This document shows, piece after piece, positions 47,389 to 60,300 of a stretch of 64,000 nucleotides of DNA. A program made the position numbers and the translations under genes. The DNA is from Sanderia malayensis (taxonomy: Eukaryota; Cnidaria; Scyphozoa; Semaeostomeae; Pelagiidae): positions 4,504,235 through 4,568,234 of the forward strand of contig RQOL01000861.1 in NCBI GenBank assembly GCA_013076295.1, in the 5' to 3' direction. The notes beneath the pieces are model-generated. The model was not told the origin of the DNA and did not search any database. It saw nothing but the letters and a program-made list of their open reading frames with translations. Within the stretch, counting starts at the first letter, position 1, and every line of letters begins with the position of its first letter.

Positions 47389-48247
47389 TTAAAGAAGCAA
47401 GAAAATAAAAGCAGAAATGAAGCTGCTTGAAAAAAAGACATGGGTGGTAAGAAGAAAATGCCTTTTACAAGCATTGTTAGGTCGAACTGGATTGGTAGGT
47501 GGGAATGGATCATCAACAACAAATGTTTTACAGTTGGGGCATGCTCGAATAAACCGACAGTTCTTGCCTTTGGCGCATGTTAAAGTGCAGTTCTCCTTGC
47601 AGGATACAGTTCCAAAGGTTACCTTACTGAATTTGATGTCGCACCCTCCTTGATTACAAGCTGCTTCACAGTAAAGCGACTTACAGTGAATTGTGCAATT
47701 CTTACCAAGGCATCTTGGATAACAATCTGTTGGATTCCGTGGATCACCACCTTTGCCTGTACAGCTAAGTTTGCAATTATCTTCCTGGCAAGTTGGATAG
47801 CATGAATGTGCAGTGCACTTCATGTCTGGGCAATCCTTTTTACATGTCAGATGACAGATCGAAGTCCGAGGCTGCAGATTATGAAACAGAAGTATGACAT
47901 CTCCTGAACATTTAAAGCTTTATCAGTCAGTTTCAGATTTCAATATCAATTTAGTTGGATTAGTTATTTAGTTATTAACCAGAGCTTACCGTATTTTTGT
48001 CTTTGATTGGGACATCACATGCCATTTTAGTACAATTACCCGATAAACATTTGGCCTCACAGCCAGCGGTTGACTGGCAAGACGTTTTGCAAGGACTTGC
48101 TGAACAAAACTGTTTGCATGTTGCAGCTGTATTTTGGCATGTTTTGAGGTCACAAGGTGAAGATGTACAATTTTTAATTTCGCAACTGACACCGTCTAAG
48201 GACATACCAAACAAAACAAACAAGCAAGCAACAATTCGTAACTCCAT
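47389..48247 (-). CDS. Cysteine-rich secreted, probably GPI-anchored protein, tandem copy B
   Basis: Same two-coding-exon plan as copy A. Exon 1 is 48247-47990; its signal peptide and first Cys-rich part are identical to copy A in translation. Exon 2 is 47871-47389: SICHLTCKKDCPDMKC, then the same Cys framework with NCTIHCKSLYCEAACNQGGC and NCRFIRACPNCKTFV. A shorter Pro linker (FPPTNPVRPNN) and the hydrophobic tail (FSSSFISAFIFLLL) follow. The protein is about 246 residues. Exon 1 is far more conserved between copies than exon 2, which carries most of the replacements. Its downstream flank is replaced by a LINE fragment. Confidence 0.82.
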
Positions 48248-48313
48248 GATCTGAGGAATTGAAAACAAATATTTCATGACTCCACGAAATGCAAATGACA
48301 AAGGATTAGGCAT

Positions 48314-49680
48314 TAATTCAATAGGCCTACTTTTTTATGAGTCATCATTTTCGAAGAGTGACTTTCGGCCTTGTAACTTGCTTGTGTATTAAGAACAATA
48401 CCTTCTGATTGCAGAATAAAGCATATGACTTAAATCATATTATTCGACAAATAACTACATTTGAATTAGATAACAACAGAAAGAGTTCAAAAATCTGCTT
48501 CATGCCTTGTTGATGGGCGTGGTTTTTTCTGCATCGACAAGCAAGGTCTTTTCGATAGCATAAAAGTAGTAATGATTCAACTACTATTTGAAAAACAATC
48601 TTCTTACCTTTATGAACGTTGTTCCTTCCACGTATATATATCCACGTGTATATATATATATATATATGTACTTATTTATCTACGAGGAAATGACACTGAA
48701 AGTTCGGGAAGGAACCAACCGACCCAGATTACCCGCAAGCCCAGGGTTTGTAGTAGCTTGTTCAAGACTCTTGACGTCATACATTAGAAACAATATAATA
48801 CAGTCAAATCTGCATAGTTCGAGCTCGTGTAATTCAAACTCTATCTAATTCGAACGAAATTTTCCGTCCCTTCAAGGATCACTAATGAACCAATTCTTAT
48901 AAAAAAAAACCCTCTATAATTGGAACTTTTTGTAATCCGAACATTTTCACGCTTCCCCAGGGTGTTCGAATTAGACGGAGTTGACTGTAGTAAGAAAGAG
49001 AATATAAGAAAATAACAAAGAACTGCATTCAATTATGTGACAATAAGTCAATAAAATACAATGCTGCTGTGCAAAATACCACAATCAGGGGGCACTGCCG
49101 GGGTGTAGATGGGGGTGTGACACCACCCCCGTAGCACCCAAAATCATGCTGTGCGAATACACTTCAGAGAAATGAAATTATAGGCACGCACTTTGCAATT
49201 AATCCATGCATGGAAGATTCAACGGAGTATTTGCAGAGTGGAGTGTCCGTGAAGGAAAAAGATTTATTCTTGAAAATTGTAGCAGATTAAGAATAGTTAA
49301 TACTTCGTACATGGAAGTTCTTTAAAGTTTACGGCAATGTATAACTATAACCATTTCAACTATACTTAGTAAAGTTGAAATGGTAAACCACTGCACTGCA
49401 CACCCACTGCACAGTAAAGATGCGCATGACATCAAATATATGCTTACATGCTCCTTCGCCCATAGAATACAATACATAGAAGACAAAAACAGCAATCATC
49501 AGACGATCAACATTTTTAATACTTGTATATAGAGCATCTTTATAATCTCACAAAACTAACAAACATAAATCACTGATAAACTATTACTTGCAGTTCACAA
49601 TCAATTTAAATAAAAAGCTTAACAAGAAAAAAATAAATATGATAATGAAATATAATAAGATAAAAATGATAACACTTCAT
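48314..49680. promoter_or_regulatory. Duplicated upstream region of copy B, with MITE, and downstream flank of copy C
   Basis: 48314-48780 repeats the upstream block of copies A and C (including CTTCTTACCTTTATGAACG and the ATATATAT run). A MITE follows at 48799-48989. From 49005 the sequence AACTGCATTCAATTATGTGA begins a block that recurs at 51388, marking one edge of the duplicated unit. 49310-49680 matches the downstream flank of copy A (44200-44620). No gene lies in between. Confidence 0.6.
48799..48989. mobile_element. 191-bp MITE, TACAGTC ends, TTCGAG/GAATTAG interior
   Basis: The left end TACAGTCAAATCTGCATAGT and the right end (reverse complement TACAGTCAACTCCGTCTAAT) are inverted repeats that run on into TTCGA. 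TACAGT ends and TTCGAG words link it loosely to the element at 18768-18934. It lies upstream of copy B and is absent from the corresponding places of A and C. Confidence 0.75.
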
Positions 49681-49682
49681 TA

Positions 49683-50571
49683 TTAAAGAAGCAAGAAAAT
49701 AAAAGCAGAAATGAAGCTGCTTGAAAACAAGACATGGGTGGTAAGAAGAAAATGCATTTTACCAGCATTGTTAGGTCGAACTGGTAATGTGTTATTGGTA
49801 GGTGGTAATGTGTTATTGGTAGGTGGGAATGGATCATCAACAACAAATGTTTTACAGTTGGGGCATGCTCGAATAAACCGACAGTTCTTGCCTTTGGCGC
49901 ATGTTAAAGTGCAGTTCTCCTTGCAGGATACAGTTCCAAAGGTTACTTTGCTGAATTTGATGTCACACCCTCCTTGCTCACAAGCTGCTTCACAGTAAAG
50001 CGACTTACAGTGAATTGTGCATTTCTTACCAAGGCATCTTGGATAGCACTCTGCTGGATTCTGTGAATCACCACCTCTGCCTGTACAGCTAAGTTTGCAA
50101 TTATCTTCCTGGCAATCTGGATAGCATAAATGTGCTGTGCAGCTCATATCTGGGCAATCCTTTTTACATGTCAGATGACAGATCGAAGTCCAAGGCTGCA
50201 GATTATGAAACAGAAGTATGACATCTCCTGAACATTTAAAGCTTTATCAGTCAGTTTCAGATTTCAATATCAATTTAGTTAGATTAGTTATTTAGTTATT
50301 AACCAGAGCTTACCGTATTTTTGTCTTTGATTGGGACATCGCATGCCATTTTAGTACAATTACCCGATAAACAATTGGCTTCACAGCCAGCAGTTGACTG
50401 GCAAGACGTTTTGCAAGGACTTGCTGAACAAAATTGTTTGCATTTCGCAGCTGTATTTTGGCATGTTTTGAGGTCACAAGGTGAAGATGTACAATTTTTA
50501 ATTTCGCAACTGACACCGTCTAAGGACATGCCAAACAAAACAAACAAGCAAACAACAATTCGTAACTCCAT
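49683..50571 (-). CDS. Cysteine-rich secreted, probably GPI-anchored protein, tandem copy C
   Basis: Exon 1 is 50571-50314 (MELRIVVCLFVLFGM signal peptide; GCEANCLSGNC instead of GCEAKCLSGNC). Exon 2 is 50195-49683: SICHLTCKKDCPDMSC, CYPDCQEDNCKLSCTGRGG, KCTIHCKSLYCEAACEQGGC, NCRFIRACP. The Pro-rich linker is longer than in A and B through a duplicated PPTNNTL unit, which adds NNT glycosylation sites. It ends in the same hydrophobic tail (FSSSFISAFIFLLL) after NNAGKM. The protein is about 256 residues. One NCT site of A and B is lost here (KCTIHC). This is the most upstream copy of the array. Confidence 0.82.
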
Positions 50572-50625
50572 GATCTGAGGAATTGAAAACAAATATTTCA
50601 TGACTCCACGAAATGCAAATGACAA

Positions 50626-51690
50626 AGGTTAGGCATTAATTCAATAGGCCTACTTTTTTTATGAGTCATCATTTTCGAAGTGTGACTTTCGGGTTTGTAA
50701 CTTGCTTGTGTATTAAGAACGATACCTTCTGATTGCAGAATAAAGAATATGAGTTAAATCTTATTATTTAACAAATAACTACATAAGATAACAACAGAAA
50801 GAGTTCAACAATCTGCTTCTTTCCTAAGCCTTGATGGGCGTGGTTTTTCTGCATGTGCATCCACACGAAGGTCTTTTCGATAGTATAAAAGTAGTATAAG
50901 TAATAATTCAGCTACTATTGGTACTGATTGGTACCACTCTTCTTACCTTTATGAACGTTGTTCCACGCATATATATCCACGTAGGTATATATATATATGT
51001 ACTAATTTATCTACGAGGAAATGAAACTGAAACTTCGGTTTGTGTAGTCAACCAACAAAGCAGACCCCGTAAGTATGGAGCCTTCCTCTTGTTTATCAAC
51101 AAAGCGCCTACGTAGTTACATAAATTTCTGTGTCGAAAATAAAAATCGCGCAGCTACCAACAGAGCCAATGTTTCCAAATTGTGAGTGTTTAGGATTCGT
51201 TACTGCGCGACGAATATAAAGGAAGAAAGAGAATTGGCAATTCCATTTGAATAACTCAATATATTATCCAAGATAAGAAAAATTGGATAACAGCAAGTGA
51301 AAAGACATATCAGCAAAGTTCAAGGCAAACCAAAAGGTGATTGTAGAAACGTTTTGCCATTGTTCAACTCCTGGAAGAAAATAACAAAGAACTGCATTCA
51401 ATTATGTGACAATAAATCAATAAAATACAATGCTGCTGTGTAAGACACCACAATCAAGGGGCACTACATGGGTATAGGTGGGGTGTGACACCACCCCCTC
51501 CCCCAAGAGACAAGAATCAGCATTGTACTGGCCAAAATTGGCACTTTATACTGCTCACTCCGCAAACCTGGTGGTAGTCAGCATAAATTAAGCAATCAAT
51601 GATTATGGGTAGCTATTTCGAAACTCGACAACCAGGCACCATAACCCTCCCAATAAATTTTTCTTGCACCGCCCTTGACAACAATAGAAC
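50626..51690. promoter_or_regulatory. Upstream region of copy C and edge of the duplicated unit
   Basis: 50626-51020 carries the same upstream block as copies A and B. AGAGAATTGGCAATTCCATT at about 51227 matches the region upstream of copy A. 51385-51500 (AACTGCATTCAATTATGTGA, CTGCTGTG, GTGTGACACCACCCCC) matches 49010-49130. The unit length between copies B and C is therefore about 2.3-2.4 kb. Confidence 0.55.
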
Positions 51691-51699
51691 ACTACGAAC

Positions 51700-52900
51700 C
51701 TGTCTTCTTTGATAATGGACACAAGACAAAAAGCCAGACACACACCAAATGCCATCCACCTGCAATGAAAAATAATACTAATCAATAACCCATGCTAACA
51801 ATTCAATTGACATTGACCTGAGCACCTGACCAGAATCTTTTACCAACAACTGACCTTAAATTCTCCTCATTTATAGTAATGCAGAATCGTTGCAGGACAT
51901 CTGTGTTCGGTTGATGGCTGCTGTTGCGAATGATGCTCCGAATACGTCTACTCATTTCTTTGTCGAGTTCCAAATTGACCCGACTTGGTTGCCCTGGACC
52001 AGTCGATGCAACGAACGTGATGCTGCCACGAGAATAGAAACCTTGACACTTCTCTGGATCTATGTCGATGTCCCCTTTGATAAACGATGGTCTCTTCAGC
52101 TGTCCTCGGCTCACTTTCGTCGATGACGATGAAGAGCTGAAAATAGCTGGGCAAACGGTTGCGACAACATTGACAGCAGGGCGACCAGTGGTGGATGCGA
52201 CTTTTTTATCCACACGACTGTTTTCCGCAACTGTTTTTTCAGTGCGACATTCTCCTTCTCCAGAGGGCAGAGCAGATGCAAGGTGTTTCGCATTTCCATC
52301 GTGCTTCGGTTGTGAAAAAACACGACATGTTCCATCATCTTTACCTGCGAGAATCCTCGGCCTGGTTTTCGGCTTGTTTTTCTCCCGAGGTCTGCTTTTC
52401 TTTGCAACATTGCTCGCCTCGCCGTCAACTTCAGCCGTTGACTTCGCCTCGAACGAAGGGCGATCAGCGTAGACGCCTTTTTTAGGAGGATGCGCCGACG
52501 GCCTGTGCTTCATGTGGGAATGACGATCTTTCTTTACTCGTCGTCTGGATATTCTCTCACTGGTACGAGTAAGGCTATGGAATCGAGGTTATTAATTTGA
52601 TATATCAATGCATTACGCCTTTCATAAAAGACTACACAGCGTACATCTTATGTATATGTAGTATTGCCATATAAATATGACAATGCTGTTAAAGACGTCC
52701 AGAAAACGTCACATACTACGTCATGCATACCTGATCAGCCAGTCCAGGACATAAGCTATGCATCTTGCAGCTGTGAGTGCAACAGTTATCAAAATCAATG
52801 CTTGTGGCCAAGAGCAGCTGTCAGAGTTCGAACCATACCAAAACATAACTTGAAACAACAAGTCACTGATGAAACTAATACCTGAGAAGGAAGAGAAGAT
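51700..52900 (-). CDS. Unrecognised two-membrane-segment protein with a basic Ser-rich middle
   Basis: I do not recognise this gene. Three exons are likely. About 52884-52731 ends in a hydrophobic segment (ALILITVALTAARCIAYVLD). About 52562-51858 is a long hydrophilic exon. About 51760-51700 reads MAFGVCLAFCLVSIIKED, a second membrane segment. The middle exon begins SERISRRRVKKDRHSH, is rich in Lys, Arg and Ser, includes KKSRPREKNKPKTRPRI and a run of six Ser, and ends in NLELDKEMSRRIRSIIRN and RFCITINEENLR, which looks folded. A long loop between two helices is inferred. The 5' and 3' ends are not fixed. It lies head-to-tail between the Cys-rich array and TRAK, all on the minus strand. Confidence 0.5.
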
Positions 52901-52930
52901 ATACTTGAAATCGTGATGTAACAGGGTCAA

Positions 52931-54338
52931 GCCACCCCTGGGGTATTCAATCGATCAGTTACTTGCAATAGAAGGTAAAGATATTTAGGGGGTAAGTACA
53001 TGAAAATCTCTTGAGTGTGAAGGCAATAGGTTTTCAATATTTACAAAGAATAAGGAGCTCGACTTTGAGAAAATCTCAATCGATGAAAATAATGAATATA
53101 GTTGAAAATTAAATCACCAAGAGCTGAACTTACTCGTAAATTAATTAGCAATCAGGCCTGAAATATCCAAGAAACCATTTTGAAACTGAAAGATAACACA
53201 ATTTATATTACATGATGACAACAGTATACTATATTTTATACATTTGAACGAGAATTATCGAAGTAAACCGAAAGATAAGCGCATAAATAAGCATTAATTA
53301 TTGATTGTGACGTCAAATTTGAACCATGTGAAAAGAGGGTATGATTGGTCGATCATCTGATTGATTGATGATAACATTGCATATATTATGCAATGGTAGT
53401 TGAGAGGGGTACCTGAGATGGCCAAGAAAAGGGAGTTCCTGTCCTTGGGTCATCGGGTTCGTGGAAACAGAATAGCAGGAGCAGTGATGGAAGGAGTAAT
53501 AGAGGGAAAACGCAGAAACGGCCTTACCTTAATTTATGATGAATATGCTTTTATGCCATGAGCTTTGAACTGCGGTAACCCTTTTGAGTACTTCGAAGCC
53601 CTGGGAGGCCAAAGCGCTAAGGAGAAAAATGCAGCACGGCTCCGAAATCAATCCAAATTGTCATCCATTTTGTATTTCAAGATTGGTTACTTACATTCAA
53701 AACTAACACCACACAAAATAAAACAGGTTTTCATTTCACAACCCAGTTTTTCCTATTTATCCTAAAAACCCATCAACCTCGTACATTTTCCATTAATAAA
53801 AACAGGACTAATAAATAACAATCTTGAGCATCAAAACAAAATTACACGCTGCTCTTATAAGCCATACACTTCTGGGAGCATTGGGCCTGTTTTAAAGACT
53901 ACAGGACGGGATATAATTCCTAGAAATCTAAAATCCTCAAAAATCCATCAAATACACAATTATTTGAGGATGGATGAAGGAAGAATTAATATCAAATGTT
54001 GGCCTAAAAACGATGCACTTGGTACACGCTGTTGGTGGTACAGATAAATATTTGGCACACACAATGATGAACTGAAATGTTAGATGACAGAATTTTGTAC
54101 ATATGTCAACAAGCCAAATCGTCCTAAACCAAAATATCAAATGTGAACCAAATTAGATGCCACAGCACAAAGTTCTGTTTTATGCCATCCGTGAATGCAA
54201 CATTCTGCCAGAAGTGATTTGTCAGAAGCGTGACAATCCTCCAAAAGCAGAACTTCTATTTGTTGTCCAGAAAAAAAACGATTATACAATTCAAACAATA
54301 CCAGATATGATCAGGATTAAGATTTGTCACACAGATTA
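52931..54338. other. TRAK 3' region and intergenic DNA
   Basis: No exon can be supported. Short open frames here have no conserved pattern. The part just below 54339 is probably the TRAK 3' UTR. Confidence 0.4.
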
Positions 54339-57300
54339 CTACGATCCATCACTGGATTGCTTTGATCCACCAAAGTAAGACATGAATCCAAAACCAAATC
54401 CACTGAATCCATCTTGAGCCAGAGCTTTGCCAAACCGATTCATTCCACTTTCAACGGATGCAGAAGAGCCTGCGCCAATCGACGATCCAAGATTTGGTAC
54501 TTCGTGTACGCTTGATGGTCGCTTTGTCACTGCTGGCTTCTCCAATGATGTAGATGATGATGATGATGATCCAAGAAAGAGACTGCGCAGAAAGCCAGGT
54601 TTCGCAGTTGTTGCTGCAGTTGTTGAAGCTGTTGATGTTGTTGTTACCGCAGACCCCGAAGATGCACTGTAGTCTCGTGTTGAGAAATCATCCATACCAT
54701 AACTGTCGAAGCTGACAAAAGCGGCGTTAGTTGGAGGCGAGGCTGAGAGGGGTTTCAATTCGGCTTGTTTTACGAGGTCGGTGAGACTGGCGCTACTGTT
54801 TGAGCGACGATGCAACCCGGGTTTCACCGGGCTATCGATCCCAAGCGAAGACAACACCGGAGCATCACCATTCGATGCAGCACCGTTGTTTGTATCGACG
54901 AAGTTCAGACGAGAAATGTTGTTCTTGTTGAAATTCTTCAAATCGCCACTGCTCCATGAACGCGTTAAAAGTGGCCTAGCAGGGGTGGACTTTGCATTTG
55001 TCTGTTCAGCTGTGGATGACAACACGCTTGATAGCAACGAAGAGCTAGTACCCTCGTTTGTATTCGTATGAAGTATGTTCCCTAAAATCCCTGTGGTCGT
55101 TCTCATATTCCCCGGTCCGCGTAATAGAGCCGGCAGAACGAGATCAGGTTTCTGCTCCTCCACTTGTGAAACTTGTGTGTGACGTGTGTCTTTACTTTGC
55201 GCCAACACACTTTCCTCCTCCTCCGCAGTTTCTTGCACAATTTTCGGAACCTGTAAAGAAGCCGCTTTCTCTATCAGCATCTTCAATGCTGGCTCAACAG
55301 CGTCAAGATCGACTTTACCGGACTTGTTATTCGATGCAAGTCTGTCTAATACCTTATTCAACTTTGGCATATCAGAAAATCCCTTGCTGGTAATAGAAGA
55401 CGCTGTGGAAGAAGATGCACGACGAGCTTTCGCCTTACTGTCGTTCATACTTTCCAAGATTCTCTGCCCGGTTTTCGCCTCAATATTCGCCTTGCTCATC
55501 GCGTTCGCCAGAATGTCAATCGCGTCTGCGCGCGATTTTCTGGTACTATCACCTCCTTTCAGGTTCAACATGGCTCTACCCTCCCGTAACGATGCCAAAA
55601 CAGAGGAATTTCTTGTGATGATAGAACGATCAGGCATCGATGGCCTAGATGTGCCTGCATGAGCATCAAACCCGCCCTGTCCCGGTTGCATATTTTGCCG
55701 CATCGAATGGTCATGTCGAGGTATGGTCTGATTCGGTGTTGACTGTTTTTTTCCTTCACTCACTTTCTCATCCGATTTTGATTTGTTTTTAGTTTGAAAT
55801 ATGATTCCGACATCGTCATCATCACTATCACTAGCCTCGTTATCGGAATCACGCGACCTCTTAATGGATACATCAGTCCCGGCTTCCTCCAGCGTTGATG
55901 CATAATCTGTAAGGGAGTTTTGTGACAAATTTCCTACCAAGTCTGGTGAGTCTTGCTCCTTTTGAGGCGTCAGCACGTTTCCAACATTTAGGCCGGCAAC
56001 AACATTGGCAGAAGCAAGATGGTGCCATTTATGCAACGTCACGGAACCTGTAAATCAAAATGGCACTGAATTCACATTTCCATTAACACGTCTACCTATA
56101 TCAATGCATTTGAACTTCGTTGAAGTATCTATATTACCGCGGAAAATTATTACGCAGTGGGGTAAGGAGGAGGGGTAACCTAACCCTCCTCCTTCCTCCT
56201 CCTAATCAATGTAAATGCAATCTGCTCTGACTTTCTGTAAAAGAATAAAGATAAACCAGCTGTGATCATCTACCTTCCATTGGCTTTACGATCTGCAACT
56301 TCTCGGCAGGAATATATCCCTTTCTTCGTCGGGAATCTACAATAGAACAAAACATTGATATCGATATTGACAAATGAATCTTAGGGCGTCTTCGCATCGT
56401 TTAGAGGAAAGGATTTTAGCATGTTTCAAAAAAGCAAGCCTCGTTCCTGGATGGTTGAAGGTTGAACGTTTCGTTGAGACTCAACAGGTGGAGCAAGAAA
56501 TTTATACGAGTTAACAAGAATTCGACTTTCGAGGTTCAAAATTGAAGTATGCATAACGTAATTCAAAACCAGGGGAGATATTTGACGCATGGAGCTATTC
56601 AACTTAAGCGATTGACAGCGTACGAAGTTTAACTGTAAAAAATGGTCAATGAAAGAGAGACAGCATATAGTTACGTACCATCACAGTCCATGCTGCTTGC
56701 CCAAGATCTCGCGAATGAGCTGACAGAGTTATTGTCCGAATCGATGCTGCTTTGCGATTTGAAAGAAGCAGCCGAAGAAATGTTCCCAGGAGTCGATGGT
56801 GAATAGTTGCTGCCAGGAGACAGGAACCTGTTGGCTTTTCTCACAGTGTCCAGGACTCGAGCTGTTTTGTCTTGGCTGAAAGAGAAACGAACCAACGCTA
56901 ATACAATGCTGGTAGGCGATAAATCGGGAAGCAGCAAGCCATCCTGCCATCACTACAGACGCTAGTTATGGCAGGGTGGTTATGTGAGTTCTGTTGTCAA
57001 TGTTATCGATTTTGCACCAATAATTGTAAAACCTCCAACACAAGACAATGATGAAAGATACAATAATCATGCATTACGAACAAACAAAAGGAATTCGATT
57101 ATAAAAATGTACGTACTTTCTATCAAAAGCTGTCAGCTCTCGCTTCACGCATTCTTCGATTTCTAATGCCAAGGAGTCATGCTGAAAATAAGTCATAATA
57201 TTATTTCAGTTATGTCCCAGATATGCTATTGAATAACTCCTCAAGCATATGATGCAGTTAAACTACACAATTCAAATGGTTTGTTGTATCTCAGCCAGCC

Positions 57301-60300
57301 CCCCGTGTGCTAGGCTGAAATTCGCTTAGTTTCAACAGTAAACTATGATAATACCGGGTGTAGTAATTGCAATACCTGAGATATACTGCGAGGGGACGCA
57401 TGATCTTCTGCCACCAAAGCCTCACGCTCGGCATATCTATAAAAATAGTTCGGTTGTGAATTATCATGCAGGTAAGAACAAGTCTTCTGCTCACCTCATT
57501 CAAAATTCAAATTAAAAAAACTAGAGCCGCATACATCGAAGATCGTGGAATTTCATGCGAAAGAATAGTAAACTTCAGTTTTCAACTTACTCGATTTGCT
57601 CGCGAAGGACTCTCACCTCAACCTGCAAGAAACACACCGATAGATCATAAAACAATGCTTCAACTTTATCACACATCATAGATCGTAAGCAAACAAACGT
57701 ATATGTCATTGAATATATAATATATATATCACCTGATTTTGGTCCAGCAGTTCGCAACATTCTCGGTATCTGTTTTCAAGAGCTATCACCTGCAGACGGA
57801 AACCCGTCTCAATTATACTTGTAAAATTGTCACAAAATAATATATACAAATTATACTTGCCAATCATCACATTACAGATTACAGAATAAAGAAGGTTACA
57901 AAACACAGAAGGAGATTACAGAATAAAAAAGAATATTACAGAATAAAGAAAAAGATTATAGAATAAAGAAAAATATTACAGAATTATAAAGAATGTTACA
58001 ACATACAGAAGAAGATTACAGACTAAAGAAAAATAATACAGAATTAAGAAGAATGTTACAGAATACAGCAGACGATTACAGAATAAAAAATAATATTATA
58101 AAATAAATATTACAGAATAAAGAAGAATATTACAGAATAAAAAAGAATCTCCAACGAACCTGAGATCGCAGATATTCTTGATTCTCCTGAGAATTCTCAA
58201 GCTGGTACGTCAAATCATCATTTTCAGTTGCCAGCTACAACAAAGACGATTGCAATCTTAAAAGCACTATTAAGAGGCCCCTTCTCTACTAAGCGCCCCC
58301 TTCTCTATTTAGCGCCCCTCTCCAACAAGCCCCGCTTTCGAGACAAGTTTTTGAATTAAGCCCCCTTCCAGGCAAAATAAATACATACATTAAAAATACA
58401 TTCTGATTCTATTATCAATGCTTTCTAATGGGTATGCCATTGTTTCAAAAAAGAATCTAAGTCTCAGTGCCAACCAACCTGTTTTTGTTTCCTCTGAAGT
58501 TCCACGACGGTTGATATAAGTTCTGTTATTTCCTCCTAAAAGTACAAAAAACAGAGATATTTCCATTTACATTACTGCATACATCTCAAAGAACGCTGCA
58601 CACAGTGCACGCCACTAGACATTTCATATAATGCTAACATCAGCACTAGTCAATTCAGAGCAACCCTATAAATAACCCCATTATCATAAAATACAACTTC
58701 ATCGCATAAACGTGCATTGCGACCGATGCCCGGTAAGCATATAGACATTCAATGCCAGATGCCAGGCAACAAAAAGTCATAAACACCGCTAATGATAACG
58801 CCCATTGCTCAACTGTATGTAAGCTTCCATAAGCTGCTTTGCTGCTTACCTGTTGTGCTACATTGTCTTCGAACTTCAATGCAATCTCATCGGTCAAGTG
58901 TGTGATCTGATCTTTAGCGTAGGCTGCGATGAAGTTAAAGATACAAAGATAAATAAATCGCAGACTGATGAGAATTAACAGCAGCATCATGCAGTGATGC
59001 AGTGATACATTAATGCAGTGCAGGCACAACTAAACGCATGTCGTACAGCATTGCAATTCTACAGGAGCGCATTGAGAGAGAGAAGCAATGATGATGCAAT
59101 GAGCTTTACAGCATTGCGATTCTACAGGGACACATTTAGAGATGATGATGCAATGGAAACTCACTCAAGTGCTGCATCGCATTGAGAAAGAGAAGCAATG
59201 ATGATGCAATGAGCTTTACAGCATTGCAATTCTACAGGGATACATTGAGAGATGATGACGCAATGGAAACTTACTCAAGTGCTGCATCGCATTGAGAAAG
59301 AGAAGCAATGATGATGCAATGAGCTTTACAGCATTGCAATTCTACAGGGATACATTTAGAGATGATGATGCAATGGAAACTCACTCAAGTGCTGCATCGC
59401 ATTGAGGAAGAGAAGCAATGATGATGCAATGAGCTTTACAGCATTGCAATTCTACAGGGATACATTGAGAGATGATGACGCAATGGAAACTTACTCAAGT
59501 GCTGCATGCAATCGACAACAAGGTCCTGTTCAAGTTCCTCAGCCTCGCTTGCCATGTCTTTCAGATTGATTGCCTGCAAGAGAAAGCCATGTGAGCAGAA
59601 TATCCTTACTACAAAACGCCATAGACGACAATGAATTACAATATAGTCACATAACATTGACAGAGCAATCATCATATACATATGCAATCAGTTAGTCCAT
59701 ATGCAACTAGATAGTCTGTCTATGAGTGCAACAACATGAAACTCGGAGTGACAGAGATTTCGTCTATTTTCTAGTCTTCCTTCTATTTTATTATTTTATT
59801 TATATATTATTTTATTATTATATTATTTTCTAGCATATCAGAGTAGGCAATACGCATCTATAGATACATATGCAACTACATATCTGAATCAACAATCGAC
59901 ATTGACCATATGCCGTTATGAGTAGACATGCCATAAAATACCACCCCTCTCCTCTTGATCTTTCAAATCTCACGCATACAATTACTACCTCGTTGCAGCT
60001 TAATTAAAGTCAGGAAAAATAAAACATTCAAAATTTAGAGTAAGCATACCTCATTCAGAAGATCATGGTTCTGTAATTCGAGGTTTCTGCATTTCTGCTC
60101 AAGCAAGGTAATAGACTCGTCCCTGCATCCTTTATCTGCACTGCTGGAAGAGAAAATTAGAGAGCACTTCGCAAAACTGTAAAACAGGTAGCAAAACTAA
60201 CTGAATACTGCGTGAAATGTACGAAGAGTATCACCTGTAGCCATATTCAGAATCAGACGATTGGCTATACAGATCGATATCTTCCTCTTCTCGAAGCATG

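Noticed and set aside
51880..52490. Plus-strand frames opposite the 52562-51858 exon
   Set aside because: The minus strand has the better exon, with splice sites and a neighbouring membrane exon in matching phase; the plus frames have no features.
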